In this document: positions 6,982-14,992 of the stretch, piece by piece
How positions within the stretch are numbered: position 1 is the stretch's first letter
Layout: each line of letters begins with the position of its first letter
Assembly: GCA_934292725.1 (NCBI GenBank)
Contig: CAKQXY010000060.1
Location: forward strand, 1-17,845
DNA: 17,845 nucleotides
Direction: 5' to 3'
Source of the DNA: an uncultured Lachnospiraceae bacterium
Lineage (GTDB): Bacteria > Bacillota > Clostridia > Lachnospirales > Lachnospiraceae
Made by a program: the position numbers and the translations under genes
The notes under the pieces: generated by a model
Told to the model about the DNA's origin: nothing
The model's input: only the letters and a program-made list of their open reading frames with translations
The model's database searches: none

Positions 6982-7115
6982 AGAATTTTTTGACAATTTA
7001 TCTAAGGTTGGATTGGAACACTTTGCATTTGGAACTTCTCCAAGTAATGAAGATTCTGCCGTATCAATATCCTGAATTTTCTGAATATCGGAATCTTTCC
7101 AAGCAGAATCTTAAA

Positions 7116-7142
7116 TTGACAAAAATAAACTGATATGATAAT
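7116..7142 (+). promoter_or_regulatory. Possible promoter for the 7281 gene
   Basis: TTGACA at 7116-7121 is followed by GATAAT at 7137-7142, a spacing of 15 bases, which is shorter than ideal. A further TATAAT at 7253-7258 lies close to the gene but has no -35 box. Apart from these the 6982-7280 stretch shows nothing coding on the plus strand. Confidence 0.4.
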
Positions 7143-7280
7143 TTGAAGATAAAGAAATAAAAACGTTATTTATTAAGAGAAAGTTGGTGAATGAGATGAT
7201 TAGGTAACTAAAGTATATTGGCTTGAATAAATAGTTACTGGTATGAGAGCACTATAATTTTCAAGGAAAGGTGGTACAAT

Positions 7281-8438
7281 ATGAGAAAAAATTATTTTAT
7301 AATAAATTTTTTTTTAGGGCTGGCATTGAATAACAGTATAGTTGTGTATGCACAGGAAGAAGAACTTGGAAAATATGAGTGGATAAAAGAAGAATTGGAT
7401 ATAAAACCATTTGATTTTTTGACAATGCGAGAAAATTTTATCTTATATGATCAAGATCAAAGTTCGGTGGATAGTCAACTTAGTGATATGTGTTACTATA
7501 AATATAATATAGAAGATAAAACAACAACAGTTTTGGGGAAAATTGATGATTGGTATTTAACATCATCAGATTATACGTTTAATCAAAGTATGGCTTATAT
7601 ATGGTATCAAGTGTATACGGAAGAAAGTGGAAGTGATCCATATAATATAATAGAAAATCTGTATTGTATTGATTATGACGAAGGATCAGTTAAAATGGTA
7701 CGTAAAGAAAGCGTGTATCAGCAGTTGATTTTTCAAGATACCATTGATCAGTATCTTGCTTTTATGAAGGGAAATTTTGATGAGAATCAGGGAAGTGCGT
7801 CAATTCAATTGATACCTTTTTCAAAAATAGAAGGAGCACAATCAAAGACAGTTGTTGAAAAGAAATATGATCAAAAAAAGAAAAAAGGGGAATGGATTGA
7901 GCAGTTTTGCGCTGAAAATGGACAACTTTATATTGTAGTAAGAGAATTTGATGATAATGTGAATGAACAAGAATGTAAAATTGAGGTGTATGATGTAGAT
8001 GGAACTTATATAAGAGAACTTTATTTTGATGATCATATGGCAGAACTGTTGCAGGAAAAGAATATAATGACGTTTGAAGTTTTGGGAAAGTGTGCATTTT
8101 GCCAAATGACAAGTGGCAGCAGTTTGATGTTGGATTTATCTGGAGATCAAGCTCAAATAGTAGTTGAGTGGGATTGGGATGATCTTGTGGATATTAGCAT
8201 CAGCGAAAATGCTACAGATGCGATATTATTTGGCAGTTCAAGTGGAAAAATCTGGAAATGGGAAGCAAAAACAAATATGTTGTATGAGTTTGATACACCG
8301 TTTGAACAAATAGAGAGAGTAGCATATGATGGGAAAAAGAATGCAGTGGTAATAACAGCACAAGAGATGCAGGCAAAAGATGCATACCTTATAGATTTAG
8401 AGGAAATGCCGGTAAAAGGTATGATGTATTTGCAATAA
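7281..8438 (+). CDS. Secreted propeller-like protein of unknown function
   Basis: This 385-residue protein has a signal peptide with a likely cleavage after VYA at residue 24. The mature part is acidic and made of repeated strands with Trp/Tyr (DDWYLTSSDYTF, YIWYQVY, ENLYCIDYDEG, GKIWKWEAKTN), which suggests a beta-propeller. It shares architecture, though not obvious sequence, with the 846 product and the lipoprotein pseudogene. It lacks both a lipobox and the C-x4-C-x-H-x4-C cluster. The ATG follows AAAGGTGGTACAAT, a good ribosome site whose spelling resembles AAGGAGGTACAGT before the 331 ORF. No partner gene is downstream, as the hemZ repeat R3 follows. Context suggests a role at the cell surface. 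I recognise no family. Confidence 0.7.
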   Translation: MRKNYFIINFFLGLALNNSIVVYAQEEELGKYEWIKEELDIKPFDFLTMRENFILYDQDQSSVDSQLSDMCYYKYNIEDKTTTVLGKIDDWYLTSSDYTFNQSMAYIWYQVYTEESGSDPYNIIENLYCIDYDEGSVKMVRKESVYQQLIFQDTIDQYLAFMKGNFDENQGSASIQLIPFSKIEGAQSKTVVEKKYDQKKKKGEWIEQFCAENGQLYIVVREFDDNVNEQECKIEVYDVDGTYIRELYFDDHMAELLQEKNIMTFEVLGKCAFCQMTSGSSLMLDLSGDQAQIVVEWDWDDLVDISISENATDAILFGSSSGKIWKWEAKTNMLYEFDTPFEQIERVAYDGKKNAVVITAQEMQAKDAYLIDLEEMPVKGMMYLQ

Positions 8439-8567
8439 AAACAAATAAAGTAAGCTTTTTGTAAAATATTGAACCGTATCTTTGTGATATAGTGGATCTT
8501 TATACGGAACAAGATTTTTTTGAAGTTGATTGGGCAGAAAGATTGATAATACTGCATAATATGTGAT
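8439..8567 (+). other. Gene-free stretch between the 7281 gene and hemZ repeat R3
   Basis: CCGTAT and ATACGG near 8473-8507 can form a weak 6-base stem before AACAAG and a T7 run near 8515. This could be a poor terminator for the preceding gene. I see nothing else here. Confidence 0.3.
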
Positions 8568-8764
8568 AGGTCAATATTCAAATGGCGATGGAAGAAATGC
8601 AGACCATCGTAGCACTTGGTGCAGGAGCCATCACAAAGGCGGTATATCCAAATGGCAGGATCGAACGATGCGAAAATGTCAAGGATATCAAGACTTACCT
8701 GGAAAAAACAGACGAGATGATCAAGCGTAAAAAGAGGCTTTTTGCGGACTGGAAATGAAGTCAG
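8568..8764 (+). pseudogene. hemZ: hemZ 3'-end remnant, repeat copy R3
   Basis: From the ATG at 8582 to the TGA at 8756-8758 the frame encodes MAMEEMQTIVALGAGAITK and then continues as in R1, ending LFADWK. This is the last 58 or so residues of HemZ with no ribosome site and no upstream catalytic domain. Homology to HemZ may extend back to about 8568, but the frame there hits TAG at 8567. It is the longest of the three copies. One of its four differences from R1 (GAG to AAG) changes a residue. TGGAAATGAAGTCAG at 8750-8764 is shared with R2 and probably represents the native 3' flank of hemZ. Confidence 0.85.
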
Positions 8765-8924
8765 TAATAATAGTACAGCGTTAGGTGCAACAAACAAAAT
8801 AGAAAACGACAAAGTTGTTAGAAAAATAAGACGATTTACAAAAAAATGTACGGACAATATAAAACCATTGACAAAATATATTGACTATATTATAATAAAA
8901 TCAAGAAAAGTGATGGTGAAATGA
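8742..8924 (+). CDS. Possible small ORF carrying the second NSTALGATNK copy
   Basis: A frame opening at TTG 8742 inside hemZ repeat R3 encodes 60 residues that include NNSTALGATNKIEND. The ribosome site and ATG of the first copy are missing here, because the hemZ tail is joined directly to the AGTACAGCG core. AAGAGG lies just before the TTG, so weak translation is possible. The end is basic and hydrophobic (LTKYIDYIIIKSRK), and the promoter at 8868-8896 overlaps it, as in the first copy. It is more probably a fusion remnant than a working gene. Confidence 0.3.
   Translation: MRTGNEVSNNSTALGATNKIENDKVVRKIRRFTKKCTDNIKPLTKYIDYIIIKSRKVMVK
8772..8805 (+). repeat. Second copy of the small-ORF 5' sequence
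   Basis: These 34 bases match 337-370 with one mismatch (ACAG against ATAG). Similarity fades after this, but both copies lead into a TTGACA promoter. Confidence 0.9.
8868..8896 (+). promoter_or_regulatory. Consensus sigma-A promoter
   Basis: TTGACA at 8868-8873 and TATAAT at 8891-8896 are separated by exactly 17 bases. This is a perfect vegetative promoter about 65 bases upstream of the 8961 gene. Confidence 0.85.
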
Positions 8925-8960
8925 ACATATCATGGTTTTAACGACCGGAAAGGAGCGCCT

Positions 8961-9932
8961 ATGAGAAAAATTTCAGAAAGAGGTTTATTTGGATTATTAG
9001 TCATGATTATCAGTATGCTAGCTGTTCAGATGAGTGCATTCGCTTCTAATACGTCTGAAAATAGCACACAGATAAAAGCTCAGCTTCAGTTAGATGCAGA
9101 GGATGAGGAAGTTTTAAATCAGTATTTCCAGAACAGAGCGGAAAATTTTTACGGAAATACAGTAGTGGATGGTTGGATGAAAGAGGAACAGCAGCAGCGA
9201 ATAGCAGCACTTAGCCAGTGGATGGAAAGCTGTGGATTTAAGGTAGAAAAAGCAACGGTTGCTTTTACCGTAAATAGTGTATTGGCAAAGGATGAGAATG
9301 AAACCGTTGTACTTGGATCCGAATGGAATACATTAACTTATAAGTTTGATTCGGAAAACGAGTCGAGAGATATGATGTTTGAGACAATGCATGTATTGCA
9401 TATATCAGAAGTTACACATGAGATTACTTCAGATTGTTATAGTGAGTATACAGGATATCAATATGGTTCTCAGGAAGAACTTTCTTATGTTCAGATTGGT
9501 GAGAACAACGGAGAACTTGGAAAAGGCGCATTTCCAATTAAGGGTCTGCTGTGGGGAATGGAGGCACCGCAGTTAAGTGGAATGAATATAAGTACATTGA
9601 CATTGCAGGATCTTTATAATATTTATGAAAATGATATGGAAGTAACGCTTCATTTCTCAGAAGATGGTCTATGGTGCTTAGAAGGAAAGTATGAATTAGG
9701 CGAAACAGACGTTGTAACTGAAATTCAAAACGAAGGTTGGTATGGAGAAGGTCAATCGGTGGAGACACCAGATTATACCGCTTGGTATTTTGAAACTATA
9801 CAGGAAGTTTCGTATCAGGACAAAGCGTTTTCAGAAATGAATTGTGCAGAAGTTCGTGAATACCCAGACGGAACTGGACAGCTTATTCTCACATTAGAAA
9901 AGATTCCAACGGAAAACGTAGAGACAGAATAA
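8961..9932 (+). CDS. Secreted protein of unknown function
   Basis: This 323-residue protein has a clear signal peptide with a likely cleavage after AFA at residue 28. The mature part is acidic, starts with a helical segment (about 35-95, LDAEDEEVLNQYFQNRAENF...RIAALSQWMESCGF), and continues as a mostly beta region with many Glu, Tyr and Trp. The only cysteines in the mature chain are single and scattered (in MESCGF, SDCYSEY, LWCLEG and MNCAEV). No lipobox, enzyme motif or sorting signal is visible. The ATG follows GAAAGGAGCGCCT, a strong ribosome site, and the perfect promoter at 8868-8896 precedes it, so it is probably well expressed and monocistronic. Its place next to other secreted proteins in the same accessory block suggests an envelope role. 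I do not recognise the family. Confidence 0.75.
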   Translation: MRKISERGLFGLLVMIISMLAVQMSAFASNTSENSTQIKAQLQLDAEDEEVLNQYFQNRAENFYGNTVVDGWMKEEQQQRIAALSQWMESCGFKVEKATVAFTVNSVLAKDENETVVLGSEWNTLTYKFDSENESRDMMFETMHVLHISEVTHEITSDCYSEYTGYQYGSQEELSYVQIGENNGELGKGAFPIKGLLWGMEAPQLSGMNISTLTLQDLYNIYENDMEVTLHFSEDGLWCLEGKYELGETDVVTEIQNEGWYGEGQSVETPDYTAWYFETIQEVSYQDKAFSEMNCAEVREYPDGTGQLILTLEKIPTENVETE

Positions 9933-9975
9933 AGTTCAATTCGATAAAAACATACAGATTTTTTATTTAACAGTA

Positions 9976-10004
9976 TTGACATGTAAACAACTTCATGGTA
10001 TTTT
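9976..10004 (+). promoter_or_regulatory. Promoter of the riboswitch-kinase unit
   Basis: TTGACA at 9976-9981 and TATTTT at 9999-10004 are 17 bases apart, with TGG just before the -10 box. Transcription would start near 10011, immediately before the aptamer. The spacer carries ATGTAAAC, similar to the repeats in the other promoter regions. An inverted repeat of T and A runs covers 10001-10022. Confidence 0.75.
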
Positions 10005-10015
10005 ATTTTCGAAAA

Positions 10016-10105
10016 AATAAAAGCAAACCTACTGAAAAGCAGGGACGCAAAGCCAAAAGGGGCTAAAGTCAGAAAGTTTGACCATGTCAGCCGGTTGCCA
10101 TTGTT
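10016..10105 (+). ncRNA. Cyclic-di-GMP-I (GEMM) riboswitch aptamer
   Basis: The conserved core of the class I cyclic-di-GMP riboswitch is present in order. It comprises GCAAACC (10023-10029), a GAAA tetraloop (10033-10036), GGGACGCAAAGCC (10042-10054), GGGGCTAA (10059-10066), a P3 hairpin around 10068-10082 and CAGCCGGTTGCC (10088-10099). These correspond to the P1b/P2 core and the receptor side of P3 in the well-studied Vc2 aptamer. The element starts a few bases after the presumed transcription start and is followed by an intrinsic terminator, then by the hybrid kinase gene. Whether ligand binding turns the gene on or off cannot be read without folding the expression platform at 10106-10230. 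Confidence 0.92.
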
Positions 10106-10196
10106 TCCATATCATGTATGGAAAAGATGTGAGAACGGAAGAAATTCCGATAACTTCTATTACTATATGGATGTATGATTTTAAAGAATGTAGTAG

Positions 10197-10230
10197 GGAC
10201 ACTGGCAGAATTTTGGCAAGTGTCCTTTTT
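10197..10230 (+). terminator. Riboswitch expression-platform terminator
   Basis: GGACACT (10197-10203) pairs with AGTGTCC (10219-10225). After one mismatch GC pairs with GC, and TTTTT follows at 10226-10230. It lies between the aptamer and the kinase start at 10336. A second small hairpin (TTCCAT...ATGGAA near 10105-10123) lies between, and may take part in switching. Confidence 0.8.
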
Positions 10231-10335
10231 GTATGCCAAAATATATAAGAGAACTGGCAGGGACAAGTTCTATGTATCGGCATACAGAAAAAAGCAGGAT
10301 GAAGAATGCATAAAACAGAGTGAGGATTTTTATAA

Positions 10336-13300
10336 ATGGGAAATTACGAAGACAAAATATATTCTCTGGCTGAGACTGTACCGGGAAAGACACAGGCTAT
10401 GTCACAGGCAGTACAGAAAACACTGGAAAATAATGGCGGGGTAGGCATAATGACAGGTTATTATGATCAAAACCTGTCTATTTTGTCTGTGAATAATCTG
10501 TTGCTGCATAGCACAGGATATACATTCGATTCCTTCATGAAGCAGACAAAAGGCTCATTGAAAAACTTCTTTTATGACGAGGAAGATATACTAGATCAGA
10601 AACGCTTTTTGCAGCTTCACGGAGCAGGTGAAGCACAGATACTTACAGCGGACGGTACAGTGAATAATGTACGGCTTTATAAGGAGGATGCGACAGATGA
10701 AGCTGGCAGACAGATCTGGGTTATGTCCGTACAGGTTAACTGGGATCATGTAAATCTGTCACTGATCAATGAGGCTATCTGTTCCGGCTTCTGGTATTTT
10801 GACTGCGATGAAAACAGTAAGATTGTGAATGCAAACTGGAGCCATGAGTTTAGAAAAATGCTGGGCTATCATGATACTCTGGACTTTCCAAATAAACTGG
10901 AATCTTGGTCAGATCTTCTGCATCCACAGGATAAAGAAAGAGTAATGGCACAGCTTCAGGCGGCAATTGCGGATAAGACGAACCAGATAAAATACCAAGT
11001 AGAGTATCGTCTGAGAATGAAGAATAATCAGTACCAGTGGTTTCGGGCATCAGCAGAAGTGATACGCCGGTTGGATGGTTCTGCAAGCAGGATTGCCGGG
11101 ATTTTTATTAACATTGATGCTGAAAAAAAAGAGGCCATGCAGGCACAAAAGTCTGCTGCCTTCCACAGAGCCTTTACGAAAGCAGATTTGTGCGAGTATT
11201 ATGTGAATCTGGAAGAGAATACTTTTGATATCTTTAAGGTTGAACCGTCCCTGATGACAGTCTTTGAACAGAGTCATACGTGGGATGAACTGATACGGCA
11301 TTTTGTGGATTCCTATGTTGTGGAAACAGATAAGAAGGCGGTATCCGCTTTTTATGACCGTGATTATATTGCAGAAAGGCTGAAGGGTCTGGAAACCGAA
11401 TTGGCTTTGGAGTGCCGTATCACTCTGAATGGAGAAGAACGATGGGTCCGCAATGTGGTCATACGTGGCGAGATAGAGGATTCAGAATATGCCATGATCT
11501 TTCTGCGTGATATCACAGAGGCAAAGGTAGAGAGCGCACGGCATCTGCAGATGGCAGCGGATAATGCTTCCATGGAGCAGCTGATTCAGAGCATTGTGCG
11601 TCTGGTTGACCGCTTTGTTGTCTGTGATCTGGAAAATGACAGATATGAATTCTACAATCTGAATGGACAGATGATATATAAACCTCTGGGATTTTATCAT
11701 GATTTTCAGATGCAGGTTCTTGAAAAGTATAAGACACTGGAACCATTGGAAGCCCTGGATATCCTGATTGCATCGGATAATATCAGGAAAAAACTGAAAA
11801 GTGAAAATGATATTTATAAGTTTGAGTATTGCAGCCTGGATGAAAAGACTTATAAAATCGCTTCTTATATTCCCTTGGAATGGAAGAATGGAAAGCTGGA
11901 AAAGGTATTGCTGGCATCCATGGATGTGACACAGGAGAAGAAAGCAGAGATTGAATCCCGTCAGGCACTGAAAGAGGCTTACCGGTCCGCAGAAAATGCA
12001 AATCGTGCGAAAACAGAATTCCTTTCCAATATGTCCCATGATATCCGGACACCAATGAATGCGATTGTGGGTCTGACGGCAATCGCAGGAGCAAATATTG
12101 AGAGCAAGGACAGAGTCATTGAATGCCTCGGCAAGATCACAGAATCAAGCCGCCATCTGCTGGGGCTGATCAATGAAGTATTGGATATGGCACGTATTGA
12201 AAGTGGAAAAATGACACTGGCACAGGAAGATTTCAATCTGTCAGAGCTGGTAGATAATCTTATTACACTTACGAAACCGGTGCTTGATGAACATAAACAT
12301 AATTTTGATATACACATCAATCATATTGAACATGAGGATGTCTGTGGTGACAGCTTGAGGATTCAGCAGGTATTTGTGAATCTGATGAGCAATGCGATCA
12401 AGTATACACCAGATGGTGGAAATATTACCTTTTCTATAGAGGAAAAGCCAAATGGATTTTCGGAACTTGGATGCTATGAATTTTCGATTGAGGATAATGG
12501 GATAGGTATGTCACCGGAATTCCAGAAAATCATGTTTGATCCTTTCAGCCGCGCAGATGACCACCGGACAACCAAGGTTCAGGGAACTGGTCTGGGAATG
12601 GCAATCAGCAGAAATATTGTGAACCTGATGAATGGCACTATTAAAGTGGATAGTACCTTACACAAGGGAACTAAAATTACAGTAACAATTTATCTGGAGC
12701 TTCAGGAAAAAGAAAAAGAACAGGACAGAGATCTGATGAATCTGCCTGTTCTTGTTGTGGATGATGATAAGACGTGCTGTGAAAGTACAGTTGCCACACT
12801 GAAGGAAATCGGTATTACAGGTGAATGGGTTCTCTCTGGCAGGGAAGCCGTTGAGCGCTGCTATGCACGTCATGAGTTGAAAAATGATTATTTTGCTGTT
12901 ATTTTAGACTGGAAGATGCCGGATATGGATGGCATAGAAACTGCCAGACAGATCAGAAAACGGATAGGTAAAGAGATCACCATCATTGTACTGACATCTT
13001 ATGAATTTAGCGAGATCGAAGAAGAAGCAAAGGCTGCAGGCGTAGATGCTTTTATTGCAAAACCGCTGTTTCGTTCCCGTCTGACGGCTACACTGCGGCA
13101 GTTTACTTCTGGTAAAACAGAAAAAACAGCAAGAAATTATCTGGAGGAACTGGCAGAAGCAGATTATACAGGGAAAAGGATTCTGCTGGTCGAGGATAAT
13201 GAGTTAAACAGAGAAATTGCTGTTGAAATTTTGCAGATGACAGGGGCAGAAGTGGAAACGGCAGAAAATGGAAAAATCGCAGTTGAAAAAGTGGAAGCCT

Positions 13301-13542
13301 CTCCTAAGGGCTTGTATGATCTTATTTTTATGGATATCCAAATGCCTGTCATGAATGGTTATGAGGCAACAGCAGCAATCAGAAGCCTTCCGGGTGAACA
13401 GGGAAAACTACCGATTGTTGCCATGACAGCAAATGCTTTTGCAGAAGATGTACAGCTAGCAAAAAATACAGGCATGAATGGACATATCGCGAAACCGCTG
13501 GATATGAATAAGCTGAATGATGTTTTGGAAAGATGGCTGTAA
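10336..13542 (+). CDS. Soluble hybrid sensor histidine kinase with PAS-like sensors and two receiver domains
   Basis: This 1068-residue protein has no membrane segment or signal peptide. Residues 1-130 are an uncertain sensor. About 135-260 is a PAS domain ending in the typical IAGIFINIDAEKK. About 275-395 is a second PAS-like region (ending FLRDITEAK), and about 410-535 a third (ending ASMDVTQEKK). A coiled linker leads to HisKA with the H-box SHDIRTPMNAI, phosphoacceptor H568. The ATPase domain has the N-box near 677-689 (QQVFVNLMSNAIK), EDNGIG, FDPFSR and GTGLGMAIS near 751. Receiver 1 (about 804-925) has D858 in LDWKMPDMDG. Receiver 2 (about 948-1066) has D1000 in MDIQMPVMNG. Both have the conserved Lys in AKP. 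No Hpt domain is present, so a separate phosphotransfer partner is expected. It would sense a cytoplasmic cue. The upstream cyclic-di-GMP riboswitch indicates control by that messenger. The start follows GTGAGGA, a moderate ribosome site. Confidence 0.9.
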   Translation: MGNYEDKIYSLAETVPGKTQAMSQAVQKTLENNGGVGIMTGYYDQNLSILSVNNLLLHSTGYTFDSFMKQTKGSLKNFFYDEEDILDQKRFLQLHGAGEAQILTADGTVNNVRLYKEDATDEAGRQIWVMSVQVNWDHVNLSLINEAICSGFWYFDCDENSKIVNANWSHEFRKMLGYHDTLDFPNKLESWSDLLHPQDKERVMAQLQAAIADKTNQIKYQVEYRLRMKNNQYQWFRASAEVIRRLDGSASRIAGIFINIDAEKKEAMQAQKSAAFHRAFTKADLCEYYVNLEENTFDIFKVEPSLMTVFEQSHTWDELIRHFVDSYVVETDKKAVSAFYDRDYIAERLKGLETELALECRITLNGEERWVRNVVIRGEIEDSEYAMIFLRDITEAKVESARHLQMAADNASMEQLIQSIVRLVDRFVVCDLENDRYEFYNLNGQMIYKPLGFYHDFQMQVLEKYKTLEPLEALDILIASDNIRKKLKSENDIYKFEYCSLDEKTYKIASYIPLEWKNGKLEKVLLASMDVTQEKKAEIESRQALKEAYRSAENANRAKTEFLSNMSHDIRTPMNAIVGLTAIAGANIESKDRVIECLGKITESSRHLLGLINEVLDMARIESGKMTLAQEDFNLSELVDNLITLTKPVLDEHKHNFDIHINHIEHEDVCGDSLRIQQVFVNLMSNAIKYTPDGGNITFSIEEKPNGFSELGCYEFSIEDNGIGMSPEFQKIMFDPFSRADDHRTTKVQGTGLGMAISRNIVNLMNGTIKVDSTLHKGTKITVTIYLELQEKEKEQDRDLMNLPVLVVDDDKTCCESTVATLKEIGITGEWVLSGREAVERCYARHELKNDYFAVILDWKMPDMDGIETARQIRKRIGKEITIIVLTSYEFSEIEEEAKAAGVDAFIAKPLFRSRLTATLRQFTSGKTEKTARNYLEELAEADYTGKRILLVEDNELNREIAVEILQMTGAEVETAENGKIAVEKVEASPKGLYDLIFMDIQMPVMNGYEATAAIRSLPGEQGKLPIVAMTANAFAEDVQLAKNTGMNGHIAKPLDMNKLNDVLERWL

Positions 13543-13576
13543 TTTATTCTCGCGGCATGGGAAAAGTAAAAAACAG

Positions 13577-13606
13577 TTGACACAGCCTATTGCAAAAACG
13601 TATAAT
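13577..13606 (+). promoter_or_regulatory. hisS promoter
   Basis: TTGACA at 13577-13582 and TATAAT at 13601-13606 are 18 bases apart. It gives hisS its own promoter, independent of the kinase gene. The leader holds a short CAGGG-AAAG-CCCTG hairpin at about 13628-13641; it is too short for a T-box. Confidence 0.8.
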
Positions 13607-13662
13607 GTTGAACGTAGTGTATCATACAGGGAAAGCCCTGATAGTGGAAAGAGGAGTGTTTT

Positions 13663-14922
13663 ATGGCATTAGTAAAGAAGCCTGTTACAGGTATGAAGGA
13701 TATTCAGCCGGCAGAAATGCAGATCCGTGATTATGTGATTGGGCTGATTAAGGAAACGTATAAGGGATTTGGTTTCACACCGATTGAAACACCTTGTGTT
13801 GAAAATATTGCAAACTTAAGCAATAAGCAGGGTGGTGAGAATGAGAAGCTTATCTTTAAGATCTTAAAGCGTGGTGAGAAGTTAAACTTAGAAACAGCAC
13901 AGACAGAAGCAGACTTGGTAGACAGTGGTCTTCGCTATGATCTGACTGTTCCGCTGTCAAGATATTATTCCAATAATGCAGCAAATCTGCCAAAGCCGTT
14001 TAAGGCATTGCAGATCGGACCGGTATGGAGAGCTGACCGTCCGCAGAAGGGTCGTTTCAGACAGTTCTATCAGTGTGATATTGATATTCTTGGCGATCCG
14101 ACAAATCTTGCAGAGATCGAGCTGATTTTGGCAACAACTACACTTCTTGGAAAGGTTGGCTTTAAGGGATTTATCGTACATATCAATGACCGCCGTATCT
14201 TGAAGGGCATGGCAAAGTACAGCGGCTTTGATGAAGCACAGTATGATGAAGTCTTTATCATTTTGGATAAGATGGATAAGATCGGTCTTGATGGTGTAGC
14301 AGCAGAGTTAGAGGCCAACGGCTTTGCAAAGGAAGCAATTGATCGCTATATGGGTCTGTTCAAGGGATTGAACGAGGCTGAGGATGGCATTGCGTATCTG
14401 GCAGAGACACTTGGTGATTGCTTAGAGGGCGGCGCAGCAGAGAACTTAAAGCAGATTTGTGAGGCAGTTACGGCAACAACTCAGGCAAGCTTTAAGCTGC
14501 AGTTTGATCCAACATTAGTTCGTGGTATGTCTTACTATACTGGAACTATTTTCGAGATCGGAGTAGAGGGTTTCCCAGGTTCAATTGCTGGAGGCGGACG
14601 TTATGATAAGATGGTTGGCAAGTTCACAGGAATGGAAACTCCGGCATGTGGCTTCTCCATCGGATTTGAGCGTATTGTAACAATTCTCTTAGATGAGGGC
14701 TTTACTGTTCCAGGCAGCAAGGAAAAGATTGCATATTTGGTAGAAAAGGGTGTAGATAGCAAGGTGCTTGGCACTGTTCTTCAGGAAGCAATGGCAGGAC
14801 GTGCAGCAGGACAGCAGATTCTTGTTGCATGGATGAATAAGAATAAGAAGTTCCAGAAGGAACAGCTGACAGCAGAAGGCTACAGCGAGTTCAAGGAGTT
14901 CTATAAGGAAGCATTAAAGTAA
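13663..14922 (+). CDS. hisS: Histidine--tRNA ligase
   Basis: This 419-residue class II aminoacyl-tRNA synthetase charges tRNA-His in the cytoplasm. Visible family motifs are the N-terminal GMKDIQPAEMQIRD, TVPLSRYY, motif 2 with RADRPQKGRFRQFYQCDID (about 119-140), the histidine-specific GMSYYTGTIFEI (about 287-299) and motif 3 GFSIGFERI (about 330-338). The catalytic core is complete. The region after motif 3 is only about 80 residues, and the last 65 (KIAYLVEKG...FKEFYKEALK) are shorter and more divergent than the usual anticodon-binding domain of about 95 residues; the frame itself is intact. The ATG follows AGAGGAGTG. Codon use is even, as expected of a housekeeping gene. The gene marks the right boundary of the accessory block. 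Confidence 0.93.
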   Translation: MALVKKPVTGMKDIQPAEMQIRDYVIGLIKETYKGFGFTPIETPCVENIANLSNKQGGENEKLIFKILKRGEKLNLETAQTEADLVDSGLRYDLTVPLSRYYSNNAANLPKPFKALQIGPVWRADRPQKGRFRQFYQCDIDILGDPTNLAEIELILATTTLLGKVGFKGFIVHINDRRILKGMAKYSGFDEAQYDEVFIILDKMDKIGLDGVAAELEANGFAKEAIDRYMGLFKGLNEAEDGIAYLAETLGDCLEGGAAENLKQICEAVTATTQASFKLQFDPTLVRGMSYYTGTIFEIGVEGFPGSIAGGGRYDKMVGKFTGMETPACGFSIGFERIVTILLDEGFTVPGSKEKIAYLVEKGVDSKVLGTVLQEAMAGRAAGQQILVAWMNKNKKFQKEQLTAEGYSEFKEFYKEALK

Positions 14923-14931
14923 TCACATGTA

Positions 14932-14966
14932 AAGGCGCTGCAGCGTTTGCTGCAGTGTCGTTTCTG
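14932..14966 (+). terminator. Possible hisS terminator hairpin
   Basis: CGCTGCAGC pairs with GCTGCAGTG around a GTTT loop, a strong 9-base stem with one G-U pair. The following TCGTTTCTGT is only weakly T-rich, so termination may be partial. Confidence 0.5.
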
Positions 14967-14992
14967 TGTGAGCCGAAATGGAGGTAAGGCGA

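Noticed and set aside
1..8764. Insertion sequence or integrative element with its own recombinase
   Set aside because: No transposase, integrase, relaxase or terminal inverted repeat was found. The repeats alone do not prove a mobile element.
8153..8857. A 234-residue minus-strand ORF
   Set aside because: It lies antisense to the 7281 gene and the hemZ repeat, has an unnatural composition and no ribosome site. It is a shadow of plus-strand coding sequence.
11482..12039. A 185-residue minus-strand ORF inside the hybrid kinase gene
   Set aside because: The plus strand encodes clear kinase motifs here. The minus-strand product is a Cys/Ile/Phe-rich shadow.
13612..13662. T-box leader for hisS
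   Set aside because: The leader is only about 50 bases after the promoter and lacks the T-box consensus and terminator.
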